Position numbers and translations under genes: made by a program
Shown here: piece by piece, positions 23,289 through 31,062 of the stretch
Layout: each line of letters begins with the position of its first letter
Position numbering within the stretch: the stretch's first letter is position 1
Assembly: GCA_051648365.1 (NCBI GenBank)
Contig: JBOFEZ010000024.1
Coordinates: forward strand, 1-37,579
DNA: 37,579 bases
Direction of reading: 5' to 3'
From: JAGNZR01 sp051648365
Lineage (GTDB): Bacteria; Fusobacteriota; Fusobacteriia; Fusobacteriales; Fusobacteriaceae
Notes under the pieces: model-generated
What the model was told of the DNA's origin: nothing
The model's database searches: none
Seen by the model: only the letters and a program-made list of their open reading frames with translations

Positions 23289-24914
23289 TTACACCCTCTC
23301 TATACTTTTGTTTTTATAGTCAAAAAATATATCTATCTTTTCAAATTTTCCATCTAAAACATTATAGTTGAAACTCTCCAAGTCACTGAACTTATGCCCC
23401 TCTCTCACAGAAACATAATTTTTAGATTTTATAAAGACGTTATACCTGTCTTCATCTCTATTACGAACCAACCATTGAGGGGAGGTCGACACTTTCCCAG
23501 CACTCAACATATCAAATTTTAGGTGTTCTATAAATACTTCTTTATTTTTAAATTTGTTATTTTCATAAAAATCTAGAAGATAATTATAAAGAGACTGCTC
23601 CTTATGGCCAATATCCATATATCCCTTTTCTTTATAATACTCCGCTATATCCTGAAATAAAGCGAATGGTGAACTATAAAAATTATCCACTATATAATCC
23701 AAAGACTTTTGAAATTTTTCAGAATTATAGTAAAAATCTAAAATTCTCTCTATCTCTTTTAGTTTTACAAGTTCTCCAAAAGTTATAAATTTATTTGAAA
23801 GAACCTCAAAAGGAGCAAAATCAGTATAAGAGTATCCATACTGCTCTACTTCCTTTTCCATTCTAGTTCCCTTCAGTATCTTTAGGAATCCCATCTGTAT
23901 CATTTCAGGTTTTAAATCATATACATAATTGAATGAATTTTGGAAAAGATTATAGGTTTCATGCGGAAGTCCTGCTATAAGATCTAGATGCAGATGGATA
24001 TCTTTCGGTATTTTTCTTATATTTTCACTTAGCCGATCTAAAAGATTTCTACGATTTATACTTTCCATAGTTTCCCAATTTACACTCTGAACTCCTATCT
24101 CAAACTGAAAATATCCTTCTGGAACTCTTTTTAAAAGCTCCAATGTCTCTTCATCAAAAATATTAGCATTTATTTCAAAGTGAAAAGTTATACCCTCTCT
24201 GTAGTTTTTTATGAGATAATCCCATATTTCCAGGTATCTTCCTCGATTGATATTGAAAGTTCTATCTACAAATTTTATGAGTTTTATATTAGACTGAAGA
24301 AATATCCCCAAATCTCTTTTCACTCTTTCCAATGAAAAATATTTTATTCCACGATCTGCTGAAGAAAGGCAATATGAACAACTGAAGGGACAGCCTCTTG
24401 AACTTTCATAGTAAAGTATTTTTTTTTCTTTCATTATCTCTTCCAGAGTATAGGGAAAAGGAATTTCATCCAAGTCATGTGCCATAGGATAACTATATAT
24501 CCCAGCGATATTTTCAAAACTTTGAGAGAACATCTTCAACACTCCACGTTCCCCCTCGCCTTTTACTACAAAATCTATCTGTGAATTGTCAGATAAAACT
24601 TTTTCTGAATCATATGAAACTTCCGGCCCTCCTAATCCTATTTTGCATCCAGGAACTATTTTTTTTAACTCACCTATTATTTTGAATACATACTCCCTAT
24701 TCCAGATATATGTTGAAAAAATTACCACATCTGGAGATTTTTCATAAATATCCCTTACTATATTTATAAGTTGATTATTTATATTACTTTCATAAATTTC
24801 CATAGTTTTCAACGGATTATCATTGTGCTCTTCCACATATTTTTTTATATACCTCACAGCAAGATTTGTGTGAATATATTGGCTATTGAGAGCCACTAAT
24901 AGATATTTTTTCAT
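23289..24914 (-). CDS. B12-binding radical SAM protein with DUF4080-type C-terminus
   Basis: Protein of 541 residues. The N-terminal part (about 1-150) looks like a cobalamin-binding domain (VVIFSTYIWNREYV, IGLGGPEVSYD). The radical SAM core has the cluster motif CPFSCSYC after YYESSRG, then FVDRTFNINRGR, FEIGVQS and LDLIAGLPHET. The C-terminal region (about 400-541) fits DUF4080. Family members are mostly uncharacterised and probably perform methyl transfers or other radical chemistry; the substrate is unknown. It lies between mltG (20 nt) and tilS (6 nt) in one operon, but the neighbours (cell wall, tRNA, protease) do not point to one pathway. Confidence 0.88.
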   Translation of the reverse strand: MKKYLLVALNSQYIHTNLAVRYIKKYVEEHNDNPLKTMEIYESNINNQLINIVRDIYEKSPDVVIFSTYIWNREYVFKIIGELKKIVPGCKIGLGGPEVSYDSEKVLSDNSQIDFVVKGEGERGVLKMFSQSFENIAGIYSYPMAHDLDEIPFPYTLEEIMKEKKILYYESSRGCPFSCSYCLSSADRGIKYFSLERVKRDLGIFLQSNIKLIKFVDRTFNINRGRYLEIWDYLIKNYREGITFHFEINANIFDEETLELLKRVPEGYFQFEIGVQSVNWETMESINRRNLLDRLSENIRKIPKDIHLHLDLIAGLPHETYNLFQNSFNYVYDLKPEMIQMGFLKILKGTRMEKEVEQYGYSYTDFAPFEVLSNKFITFGELVKLKEIERILDFYYNSEKFQKSLDYIVDNFYSSPFALFQDIAEYYKEKGYMDIGHKEQSLYNYLLDFYENNKFKNKEVFIEHLKFDMLSAGKVSTSPQWLVRNRDEDRYNVFIKSKNYVSVREGHKFSDLESFNYNVLDGKFEKIDIFFDYKNKSIERV

Positions 24915-24934
24915 ATTTTCTCCATATTTAAAAT

Positions 24935-25900
24935 TTATTTTTTATTATTTCTTTGAAATTCTAAATGTTCTTTGTAAGTCCTACTAAAAAAATGACTCTT
25001 ATCGCCTTTCGCTACAAAAAAAAGATATTCTGTATTGTCAGGATTAAATGCTGCATCTAAAGAATTTTTATCAGGATTTGCTATCGGACCTGGCGGTAGT
25101 CCTCTATATTTATAAGTATTGTATGGTGAATCTATCTCCAAATCCTTGTAATACATCCTTTTTTTCCCGTAGTCATAGAGATAATTCACAGTGGCATCTG
25201 ATGAAAGAGTCATACCTTTCATGAGTCTATTATAAAACACTGAAGCTATTATAGGTTTCTCTTCTGGGAGTATAGCTTCTCTCTCTATTATGGAAGCCAT
25301 TATTAATTTTTGATAGAAATCATTTTTATCAGGATATTTTTCCGGAGGAAATTTTTTCAGAAATTCTCTTAAGAAAACATTTAAAGTTTGGGCTTTGCTA
25401 TAATTCTCAGGGATAAAATATGTTTCTGGGTAAAAATATCCTTCAAAATTTCCATTTGGAGTAGGGTATGGAAATTCTATTTTTTTCAACTCTTGAACAA
25501 ACTCTTCCTCCACCCTTTTGTCTCCTTTTGATAAAAGATTTAATATATTTTTCAAACTATACCCCTCAGGTATCGTCAATCTAGCAACTTTTGATTTTCC
25601 GGATTCTAGGAGTTCCACTATTTCCTTTATAGAATACTCGCCCCTAATCTCATAATATCCTGCCTTTATAGCTTTTCCTCCATTTTTTTCATATTTCAAA
25701 TAATAACGGAACGGAAGTTTTTCAGAAAATCTTAGAGGACTTAAAGAAGTTCTAAGAGATTTATCCCCAGATATTTCTAGAATTTTATTATATTTTTCTT
25801 TTTGATTTATAAAATTATTGTAGTAGCTATATCCACCTATAGCTATTCCTGATACAAGGACAGTTAAAAATATTGTTATAACTAAAAAAACTTTTTTCAT
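24935..25900 (-). CDS. mltG: Endolytic murein transglycosylase MltG (YceG-like)
   Basis: Inner-membrane-anchored lytic transglycosylase of 321 residues that cleaves nascent glycan strands and may set their length. One N-terminal helix (VFLVITIFLTVLVSGIAIGGY) anchors a periplasmic domain. A LysM-like portion contains IKAGYYEI and LTIPEGYSL. The catalytic Glu is in MASIIEREA. SVFYNRLMKGMTLSSDATV, DSPYNTYKYRGLPPGPIANP and the late EHLEF complete the signature. A GGGAG site precedes the ATG. First gene of the mltG-radical SAM-tilS-ftsH operon; a TGG-TAGAAT extended -10 lies about 40 nt upstream. Confidence 0.95.
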   Translation of the reverse strand: MKKVFLVITIFLTVLVSGIAIGGYSYYNNFINQKEKYNKILEISGDKSLRTSLSPLRFSEKLPFRYYLKYEKNGGKAIKAGYYEIRGEYSIKEIVELLESGKSKVARLTIPEGYSLKNILNLLSKGDKRVEEEFVQELKKIEFPYPTPNGNFEGYFYPETYFIPENYSKAQTLNVFLREFLKKFPPEKYPDKNDFYQKLIMASIIEREAILPEEKPIIASVFYNRLMKGMTLSSDATVNYLYDYGKKRMYYKDLEIDSPYNTYKYRGLPPGPIANPDKNSLDAAFNPDNTEYLFFVAKGDKSHFFSRTYKEHLEFQRNNKK

Positions 25901-25958
25901 ACCTTATCTCCCAGCTTAAAATTTTTATTTTTTCTTTCTATATTCTACCATAATTTTC

Positions 25959-25985
25959 AAAAAAAAACCTCCCAAAATGGGAGGT
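25959..25985 (-). terminator. Terminator of the DeaD-type helicase gene
   Basis: ACCTCCC (25967-25973) pairs with GGGAGGT (25979-25985). The stem is followed on the minus strand by eight Ts (25959-25966). Confidence 0.93.
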
Positions 25986-25991
25986 CAGATT

Positions 25992-27713
25992 TTATCTTCT
26001 TACTTTAGCTTTTTCTACTAGAGGTTTCTTTCCAGCTCTCTCTATTTCGAAGCTCTCAATTATCTGCTCAGCCTCTTTAAATGGAACTGAAACAAATGAG
26101 AAGTTCTCATAAAGCTCAACGTTTCTTATTTTGTTTTCATTTACATTAGCTTTTGTACTGATTGTATTAAGAAGTTTCTTTAGAGTGATTCCGTCTTTCT
26201 TTCCAAGAGCAACGAAAAGTCTAACTTTTCCTGTGTTCTCTAATGATCCATCATCAGAAGATTCATCAATGTCTCTTCCTCTGTTTCTGTCTCTTCTGTC
26301 AGATGATGATCTCTCAGGTCTATCTCTCCTATCAGTTCTATCAGTTCTATCCGATCTCTCAGTTCTACTTCTATCGCTAGAAACTTCTATTTGAGAATAG
26401 TTACTCTCATCTAGCTCATGGTCATAAGCATTTTTAAGAAGTGCAGCTATTATAGTATGAGAATCTGATTTTAGTAGAAGTTCATTAGCCATTACATTAA
26501 AGTTTTCGAAAGCTCCTGATTCGATTACAGTTTCAATATCCGAGAATATTCTAACTTTTTTAGCTTCGATAACATCCTTTATTCTTGGCACTTTCTCTTT
26601 TCTTATTTCAGTTTTAGTAACTTTTTGGATATAAAGAAGTTTTCTGTACTCAGATGGAGTTATGAAAGTTATAGCAGTTCCCTGCTTTCCAGCTCTTCCA
26701 GTTCTTCCGATTCTATGTACATATGATTCAGCTTCCTGAGGTATAGCGAAGTTGATTACATGTGAAAGGTCATTTACATCTATTCCTCTTGCTGCAACGT
26801 CAGTAGCTACAAGGACATTAAGTTTTTTAGCCTTAAATCTCTTAAGAGTAACCTCTCTATGGTTTTGGCTGATATCTCCATGAAGACCATCTGCATCATA
26901 ACCTCTATCATTAAGCTTTCCTACAAGCTCATTAACATCATTCTTTGTTCTACAGAATACTATTCCGTAGAAATCTTGTGCAAGATCTATGATTCTGCAA
27001 AGAGCTTCGAACTTATCTCTATCTTTTACTTCAAAATAAATTTGGTCAGTAAGGTTAGTTGTAAGCTCTCTAGCCTTAACTGATAGAACCTCATGCTCTT
27101 TCATATGATTTTTAGCTATTTTAAGTATCTCTGGAGCCATTGTAGCCGAGAAGAATAGCATTTTTTTATCTTCGTTTGTTGAAGAAAGTATCTTTTCGAT
27201 ATCTTCTACGAATCCCATGTTAAGCATTTCATCTGCCTCATCTAGAACGAAGAATTTTAGATTATCTATCTTAAGTATTCCTCTGTTCATAAGATCCATA
27301 ACTCTTCCTGGAGTTCCTACTACTATATCTACACCTTTTTTAAGCTGTCTGATTTGGAAATCCATAGATTGTCCTCCATAAACTGGAGCTACTCTTATTT
27401 TTCTTCCGTAAGAAAGAGCGTGCATCTCTTCAGATACCTGTACAGCAAGTTCTCTTGTTGGTGTTAAAACTATGGCTTGTATAGTTTTAGCATTTTCCTC
27501 TATCTGCTCAAGTATTGGCAAAGAGAAAGCAGCAGTTTTTCCTGTTCCTGTCTGTGCTTGACCGATTATATCTTTATCTCCTGACAATAGTGCAGGAATT
27601 GTTAATTCTTGTATTGGACTTGGCTTCTCATAACCTTTTTTTGCAAGAGCTTTAAGAGTCTTCTCCGTTAATCCTAAATTTTTAAATTCTACTAATTTTT
27701 CAATCTTATCCAT
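25992..27713 (-). CDS. deaD: DEAD-box RNA helicase, DeaD/CshA type with DbpA-like RNA-binding domain
   Basis: Helicase of 573 residues. The core (1-370) has Q motif FKNLGL/PSPIQ, Walker A AQTGTGKT, PTRELA, VLDEADEMLNMGF, SATMA and HRIGRTGRAG. The C-terminal part (about 495-573) is a DbpA-like RNA-binding fold (VRLFVALGKKDGITLKKLL). Between them lies a repetitive Asp/Arg/Ser-rich segment with DRT, DRRDR and ERSD units, a likely disordered RNA-binding linker. Such proteins unwind structured RNA in ribosome assembly and RNA decay, especially in the cold. The transcript has a leader of about 130 nt with a strong hairpin and a palindrome in the promoter, suggesting dedicated regulation. Confidence 0.94.
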   Translation of the reverse strand: MDKIEKLVEFKNLGLTEKTLKALAKKGYEKPSPIQELTIPALLSGDKDIIGQAQTGTGKTAAFSLPILEQIEENAKTIQAIVLTPTRELAVQVSEEMHALSYGRKIRVAPVYGGQSMDFQIRQLKKGVDIVVGTPGRVMDLMNRGILKIDNLKFFVLDEADEMLNMGFVEDIEKILSSTNEDKKMLFFSATMAPEILKIAKNHMKEHEVLSVKARELTTNLTDQIYFEVKDRDKFEALCRIIDLAQDFYGIVFCRTKNDVNELVGKLNDRGYDADGLHGDISQNHREVTLKRFKAKKLNVLVATDVAARGIDVNDLSHVINFAIPQEAESYVHRIGRTGRAGKQGTAITFITPSEYRKLLYIQKVTKTEIRKEKVPRIKDVIEAKKVRIFSDIETVIESGAFENFNVMANELLLKSDSHTIIAALLKNAYDHELDESNYSQIEVSSDRSRTERSDRTDRTDRRDRPERSSSDRRDRNRGRDIDESSDDGSLENTGKVRLFVALGKKDGITLKKLLNTISTKANVNENKIRNVELYENFSFVSVPFKEAEQIIESFEIERAGKKPLVEKAKVRR

Positions 27714-27790
27714 TAGTCACTTCCTTTTTTTTCTCAAAATTTTCTATTTTATTTCAAATTCGCCACGGATATTTTATAAAGGTAATATAT

Positions 27791-27829
27791 CTAGATGGCT
27801 ATTTGAAACAGGAAAAAATAGCTGACTAG
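27791..27829 (-). promoter_or_regulatory. Hairpin in the long leader of the DeaD-type gene
   Basis: In the roughly 130-nt untranslated leader, CTAG and GCTATTT pair with AAATAGC and CTAG across a 3x3 internal loop and an 11-nt apical loop. No T-run follows, so it is not a terminator. Cold-inducible helicase mRNAs often have structured leaders; that role is inferred. Confidence 0.45.
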
Positions 27830-27849
27830 ATAATTTATAATATCAAATT

Positions 27850-27878
27850 ATTATAACACACTTTTTAAAAAAAGTGTA
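27850..27878 (-). promoter_or_regulatory. Promoter of the DeaD-type gene with palindromic spacer
   Basis: The minus-strand -10 is TATAAT (27850-27855); the -35 is weak. The spacer is largely a 20-bp inverted repeat, ACACTTTTT and AAAAAGTGT (27858-27877), with two central bases. A dimeric regulator bound here would block polymerase. Confidence 0.5.
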
Positions 27879-27947
27879 CTATTTTTTAAATTATTATTTT
27901 CTGTTTTTCATTTCGATCCAACCACTGTTCTTTTTCAGAAAAAAAAT

Positions 27948-27981
27948 AAAAAAAAAAGCTCGAAAAAACTTATTCTGAGCT
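27948..27981 (-). terminator. Terminator after the DUF1622 gene
   Basis: On the minus strand AGCTC (27977-27981) pairs with GAGCT (27957-27961), followed by nine Ts. The stem is short, but the T-run is strong. Confidence 0.7.
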
Positions 27982-27990
27982 CTAAAAAAT

Positions 27991-28302
27991 TTACATATGA
28001 CTTTTAATTTCCCATTGTAGAGAGAAACTCATTATAGTTCTAATGACAACTACTGCAAAAACTCTCAATATAGATTGAATATCTGGCGCTATTATTGTCT
28101 CTACAATATCTGCAACAATAAGAATCTGTAATCCGAAAAGTACTGATTTATCAAAACCATTTCTGATAGCCTCACTAATTCTCATTTCATCTCTTTTAAA
28201 AATTATTTTGTAACAGGTATCACAAAAACCCGCTACCATAACAAAAATTGCCATCATTATGAAACTTACATATACATAATGTAACAAACTATTAAGCTCC
28301 AT
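27991..28302 (-). CDS. DUF1622 membrane protein
   Basis: Small inner-membrane protein of 103 residues with three hydrophobic helices: VSFIMMAIFVMVAGFCDTCYKIIF, LFGLQILIVADIVETIIA and LRVFAVVVIRTIMSFSL. The middle block LQILIVADIVETI and the VIRTIMSFSLQWEI end are characteristic of the DUF1622 family, whose function is unknown. It lies 24 nt behind an unrelated 103-residue gene and is likely cotranscribed with it. A GGGGAG-type site is upstream of the ATG, and a terminator follows. Confidence 0.85.
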   Translation of the reverse strand: MELNSLLHYVYVSFIMMAIFVMVAGFCDTCYKIIFKRDEMRISEAIRNGFDKSVLFGLQILIVADIVETIIAPDIQSILRVFAVVVIRTIMSFSLQWEIKSHM

Positions 28303-28326
28303 CCTATTCTCTCCCCATCTTTAATA

Positions 28327-28638
28327 TTAAAGTATAACTATGAAATATTTTTTGTTTTTAACTTGAAAAATTTCATATTTTTTCTGATTAGCTTTCACAA
28401 ATCTCATATGAGTATATTTTTTTGCAAATTTTGCAGGATAATCAGCAAATCTTGTTGTAGACATTTTATTAGCTGTCTCTATAATTTCGAACTCACTGTC
28501 TGAAATCATATAGTGCTCTGTCCCAATTGCAAAAAGAACCCCTTTAAAAAAATTATCTGCTTTTATCTGTTTGAAATCAAAATTCTTCCCTTTTTTAGTT
28601 ACAAGGTACTGCCCCAATGCTTGGATTCTATCTACCAT
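28327..28638 (-). CDS. Hypothetical protein of 103 residues
   Basis: I do not recognise this protein. It is basic, has no signal peptide or membrane helix, and alternates short hydrophobic strands with lysine-rich turns (FKGVLFAIGTEHYMI, KYEIFQVKNKKYFIVIL). The profile suggests a small alpha/beta cytoplasmic or nucleic-acid-binding protein. It has a proper start: GAGGAGG site 5-8 nt before the ATG and a good promoter 40 nt further up. It is probably cotranscribed with the DUF1622 gene 24 nt downstream. Real gene, unknown role. Confidence 0.75.
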   Translation of the reverse strand: MVDRIQALGQYLVTKKGKNFDFKQIKADNFFKGVLFAIGTEHYMISDSEFEIIETANKMSTTRFADYPAKFAKKYTHMRFVKANQKKYEIFQVKNKKYFIVIL

Positions 28639-28676
28639 AAAAATCCTCCTCTCTATTTAGTTGTATTTAACAGTTA

Positions 28677-28705
28677 ATTTTACCATAGTAACAGGGGAAA
28701 ATCAA
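28677..28705 (-). promoter_or_regulatory. Promoter of the hypothetical/DUF1622 pair
   Basis: Minus strand TTGATT (28700-28705), 17 nt, TAAAAT (28677-28682), with TGG as an extended -10. Confidence 0.65.
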
Positions 28706-28732
28706 AAATATTTTTTCAATAATAGGATTCTG

Positions 28733-28761
28733 TTGATAATCAAAGTCAAAATTAGTATAAT
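28733..28761 (+). promoter_or_regulatory. Promoter of the flavodoxin gene
   Basis: TTGATA (28733-28738), 17 nt, TATAAT (28756-28761), giving a leader of about 45 nt before the ATG. Confidence 0.75.
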
Positions 28762-28814
28762 AAATTTAGGCTTAACTTTAATATATTTTAATTTAATGAT
28801 CACGGGAGAATTTT

Positions 28815-29318
28815 ATGAAAACTATAGGGATTTTTTATGGAACTACTACTGGTAAAACAACTGCCATAGTAGAGGAGATAGAGTTTTGTTTAAAAAAAAT
28901 AGATTATGAAGTGTTCGATGTGAAAAATGGTATTGATGAGATTAAGAATTTTGAAAACCTTATTTTTATAACACCAACTTACGGAGTAGGAGAGCTTCAG
29001 AAAGATTGGGAGCTTCACGTAGATATTTTAAAATCTATAGATTTTACAGGAAAGAAAGTGGCTCTAGTTGGATTAGGAAATCAACTGGCTTTCGGAGAAA
29101 GTTTTGTAGAGAGTCTAAGAGTTCTTTATGATATTCTAAAAGAGAGAGGGGCTACTATAATAGGTATGACATCCTCCAAGGGTTATAGACATCAAGAATC
29201 TGAAGCAGAGATAGACGGAATGTTTGTTGGATTAGCATTGGATGAAGCCAATTCTGATGATGAGACACCCGATAGAATATTCGAGTGGATTAAAGAGATT
29301 ATAAAAGAATTTAATTAA
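28815..29318 (+). CDS. Flavodoxin (long-chain type)
   Basis: Small FMN electron carrier of 167 residues. The phosphate-binding loop is YGTTTGKTTAI at residues 8-18. The isoalloxazine loops are around TPTYGVGELQKDW and GLGNQLAFGESFV. The insertion near 115-135 and overall length place it with long-chain flavodoxins such as FldA. It can replace ferredoxin under iron limitation. GGGAG lies 6 nt before the ATG. A MerR regulator follows 57 nt downstream on the same strand. No Fur-like site was recognised at the promoter. Confidence 0.93.
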   Translation: MKTIGIFYGTTTGKTTAIVEEIEFCLKKIDYEVFDVKNGIDEIKNFENLIFITPTYGVGELQKDWELHVDILKSIDFTGKKVALVGLGNQLAFGESFVESLRVLYDILKERGATIIGMTSSKGYRHQESEAEIDGMFVGLALDEANSDDETPDRIFEWIKEIIKEFN

Positions 29319-29375
29319 ATATAAAAAGAGAATCAATCATCAAAAAAATATTTATCAATCAAAAAGGATGAAATT

Positions 29376-29756
29376 ATGGAGAAAGAAAAATATAGCATAG
29401 GAGATGTCGGGAAAATAACTGGAATACCAACTTCAACTTTGAGATTTTATGAAAAAGAGGGACTTCTGCCAAAAGTTGATAGAGATAAGAATGGAATCCG
29501 TTCCTACTCTAAAGATGATCTTTTTTGGGTAGAGATGATTAAATGTTTGAGGGATACTAATATGGGGATTCAGGATATAAAAAATATAGTTACTCTCAGT
29601 GATATGGGCACAATAACTGAAATTCAAAGAAAAAATATTTTTCTTAAACACAGAGAAAAAGTTTTAGAAGAAATTAGGCAATTGGAGAAGTATGTGGAAA
29701 AAATAGATTTAAAAATAAAATGGTATGAAGATAAAAGAGAGAACTGTAAAAAGTAG
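29376..29756 (+). CDS. MerR-family regulator (AdhR/NmlR-like)
   Basis: Transcription factor of 126 residues. The N-terminal winged helix has YSIGDVGKITGIPTSTLRFY, EKEGLLPKVDR, and GIRSYSKDDLFWVEMIKCLRDTNM. A coiled-coil dimerisation helix follows (FLKHREKVLEEIRQLEKYVEKI). Cys57 sits where AdhR/NmlR-type aldehyde-responsive regulators have their sensing Cys; another Cys is near the C-terminus. The next gene is a YqhD-like alcohol dehydrogenase, and the gap contains an 18-bp palindrome in a 19-bp promoter spacer, the classical MerR arrangement. It therefore probably activates that gene on aldehyde or electrophile stress. Confidence 0.9.
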   Translation: MEKEKYSIGDVGKITGIPTSTLRFYEKEGLLPKVDRDKNGIRSYSKDDLFWVEMIKCLRDTNMGIQDIKNIVTLSDMGTITEIQRKNIFLKHREKVLEEIRQLEKYVEKIDLKIKWYEDKRENCKK

Positions 29757-29775
29757 AACAAAATAAAAAAATCTA

Positions 29776-29806
29776 TTGACTTAAAGTCGACTTTAAGGTG
29801 TATGAT
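29776..29806 (+). promoter_or_regulatory. MerR-type promoter/operator of the alcohol dehydrogenase gene
   Basis: TTGACT (29776-29781) and TATGAT (29801-29806) are separated by 19 nt rather than 17. The perfect 18-bp palindrome CTTAAAGTC/GACTTTAAG (29780-29797) fills the spacer. This is the hallmark of MerR-activated promoters, in which the regulator untwists the over-long spacer. The MerR gene ends 20 nt upstream. Confidence 0.88.
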
Positions 29807-29858
29807 GAATATATTAATAGAAAAAATATATTTCAAAATAGAATCAAAGGAGGAATTT

Positions 29859-31004
29859 ATGTTGAATTTTGATTTTTGTAATCCTACACATATTGTTTTT
29901 GGAAAGGACCGTATGGGTGAATTGAACAATCTTGTACCTAAAGATGCAAGAGTTCTTATTACTTACGGTGGCGGAAGTGTTGAGAAGTTTGGAACTCTTG
30001 ATCTTGTCGTTAAAAATCTGGGAGAGAGAGCGATTTTTAAATTTGGAGGAATAGAGCCTAATCCAAAATTTACAACTCTTATGAAAGCTGTCGAGATTGT
30101 AAAAAATGAGAAAATTGATTTTCTTTTAGCTGTTGGAGGAGGTTCTGTTATGGATGGAACTAAGTTCATAGCTCTAGCTTCTAACTATGACGGAGATGCT
30201 GAAAAGATTCTTCACGGAGCACAACCTACGACTGCAACACCTATGGGAACAGTCGTGACTCTTCCTGCTACAGGTTCCGAGATGAACAATGGTGGCGTTA
30301 TCAGTCACAAGGGTTTTAAAGTTGCAGTATTCAGTCCATATACTTTTCCTAAATTTTCAATATTAGATCCAACTCTTACTTTTACTCTTCCTAAAACTCA
30401 GGTTGCGAACGGAATAATAGATACTTTTATCCATGTAACTGAGCAATATGTAACTTTCCCAGCCGAGGGAAGATTCCAAGACCGTACTGCTGAGGGAATA
30501 CTTCAAACTCTTATTGAAATTGGAAAAGATACTATGGAGAATCCTACCGATTACAACCTAAGAGCCAACCTTGTATGGTGTGCAACTATGGGACTTAACG
30601 GACTTATCGGTGCTGGAGTTCCTCAAGACTGGTCTGCCCACTTGATAGGTCATGACCTTACAGCTATTTTTGGGATAGATCATGGAAAAACTTTGGCAGT
30701 AGTTCAACCTGCTATCTGGAAAGTTAGAAAAGAGCAAAAATTCCAAAAATTAATTCAATTCGCTGAAAGAGTGTGGCATATAAGCGAGGGAACAGATACA
30801 GAAAAAGTGGATTTAGCTATCGAGAAAACTACTCAATTTTTCAACTCTCTTGGAGTTAACACAAAACTTTCAGACTATGGATTAAAATCTGAAGATATTG
30901 ATAAGATTATAGCTTCTCTAGAGAAAGGTGGAAGAACTCATCTTTCAGAAACAGAGGATATGACTTTAGACATCACAAGAAAAGTTTTAGAGATAGCTCT
31001 TTAA
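29859..31004 (+). CDS. yqhD: NADPH-dependent iron-containing alcohol dehydrogenase, YqhD type (aldehyde reductase)
   Basis: Cytoplasmic group III alcohol dehydrogenase of 381 residues (E. coli YqhD is 387). It matches YqhD along its length: ARVLITYGGGSV, FGGIEPNP, FLLAVGGGSVMDGTKFIA, TLPATGSEMN, QVANGIIDTFIHVTEQYV, GLIGAGVPQDWSAH, GHDLTAIFGIDHG and ERVWHISEG. The Asp and His residues of the metal site are in the IIDTFIH, HLIGHD and GIDHG segments. It reduces toxic short-chain aldehydes with NADPH. The frame opens at 29802, but AAGGAGG stands 5 nt before the ATG at 29859, and the conserved N-terminus starts there. Control is probably by the upstream MerR protein. Confidence 0.95.
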   Translation: MLNFDFCNPTHIVFGKDRMGELNNLVPKDARVLITYGGGSVEKFGTLDLVVKNLGERAIFKFGGIEPNPKFTTLMKAVEIVKNEKIDFLLAVGGGSVMDGTKFIALASNYDGDAEKILHGAQPTTATPMGTVVTLPATGSEMNNGGVISHKGFKVAVFSPYTFPKFSILDPTLTFTLPKTQVANGIIDTFIHVTEQYVTFPAEGRFQDRTAEGILQTLIEIGKDTMENPTDYNLRANLVWCATMGLNGLIGAGVPQDWSAHLIGHDLTAIFGIDHGKTLAVVQPAIWKVRKEQKFQKLIQFAERVWHISEGTDTEKVDLAIEKTTQFFNSLGVNTKLSDYGLKSEDIDKIIASLEKGGRTHLSETEDMTLDITRKVLEIAL

Positions 31005-31023
31005 TCTCCAATTTATAAAATAG

Positions 31024-31062
31024 AAAAAGGGATGGGTCATAAAAGTGACTCATCCCTTTTTT
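31024..31062. terminator. Bidirectional terminator between alcohol dehydrogenase and MATE genes
   Basis: AAAAAGGGATGGGTCA and TGACTCATCCCTTTTT pair with a single G-T wobble around a 6-nt loop, with A- and T-runs at either end. It ends the two convergent genes. Confidence 0.9.

Noticed and set aside
27991..28638. Toxin-antitoxin pair
   Set aside because: Size and spacing fit superficially, but one product is a three-helix DUF1622 protein and neither resembles a known toxin or antitoxin.
28661..28855. Plus-strand open frame of 64 codons ahead of flavodoxin
   Set aside because: It spans the flavodoxin promoter, has no ribosome site and overlaps the real start in another frame.
29802..29858. 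Longer N-terminus for the alcohol dehydrogenase from the ATG at 29802
   Set aside because: That ATG overlaps the -10 of the MerR-type promoter; AAGGAGG and the conserved start are at 29859.
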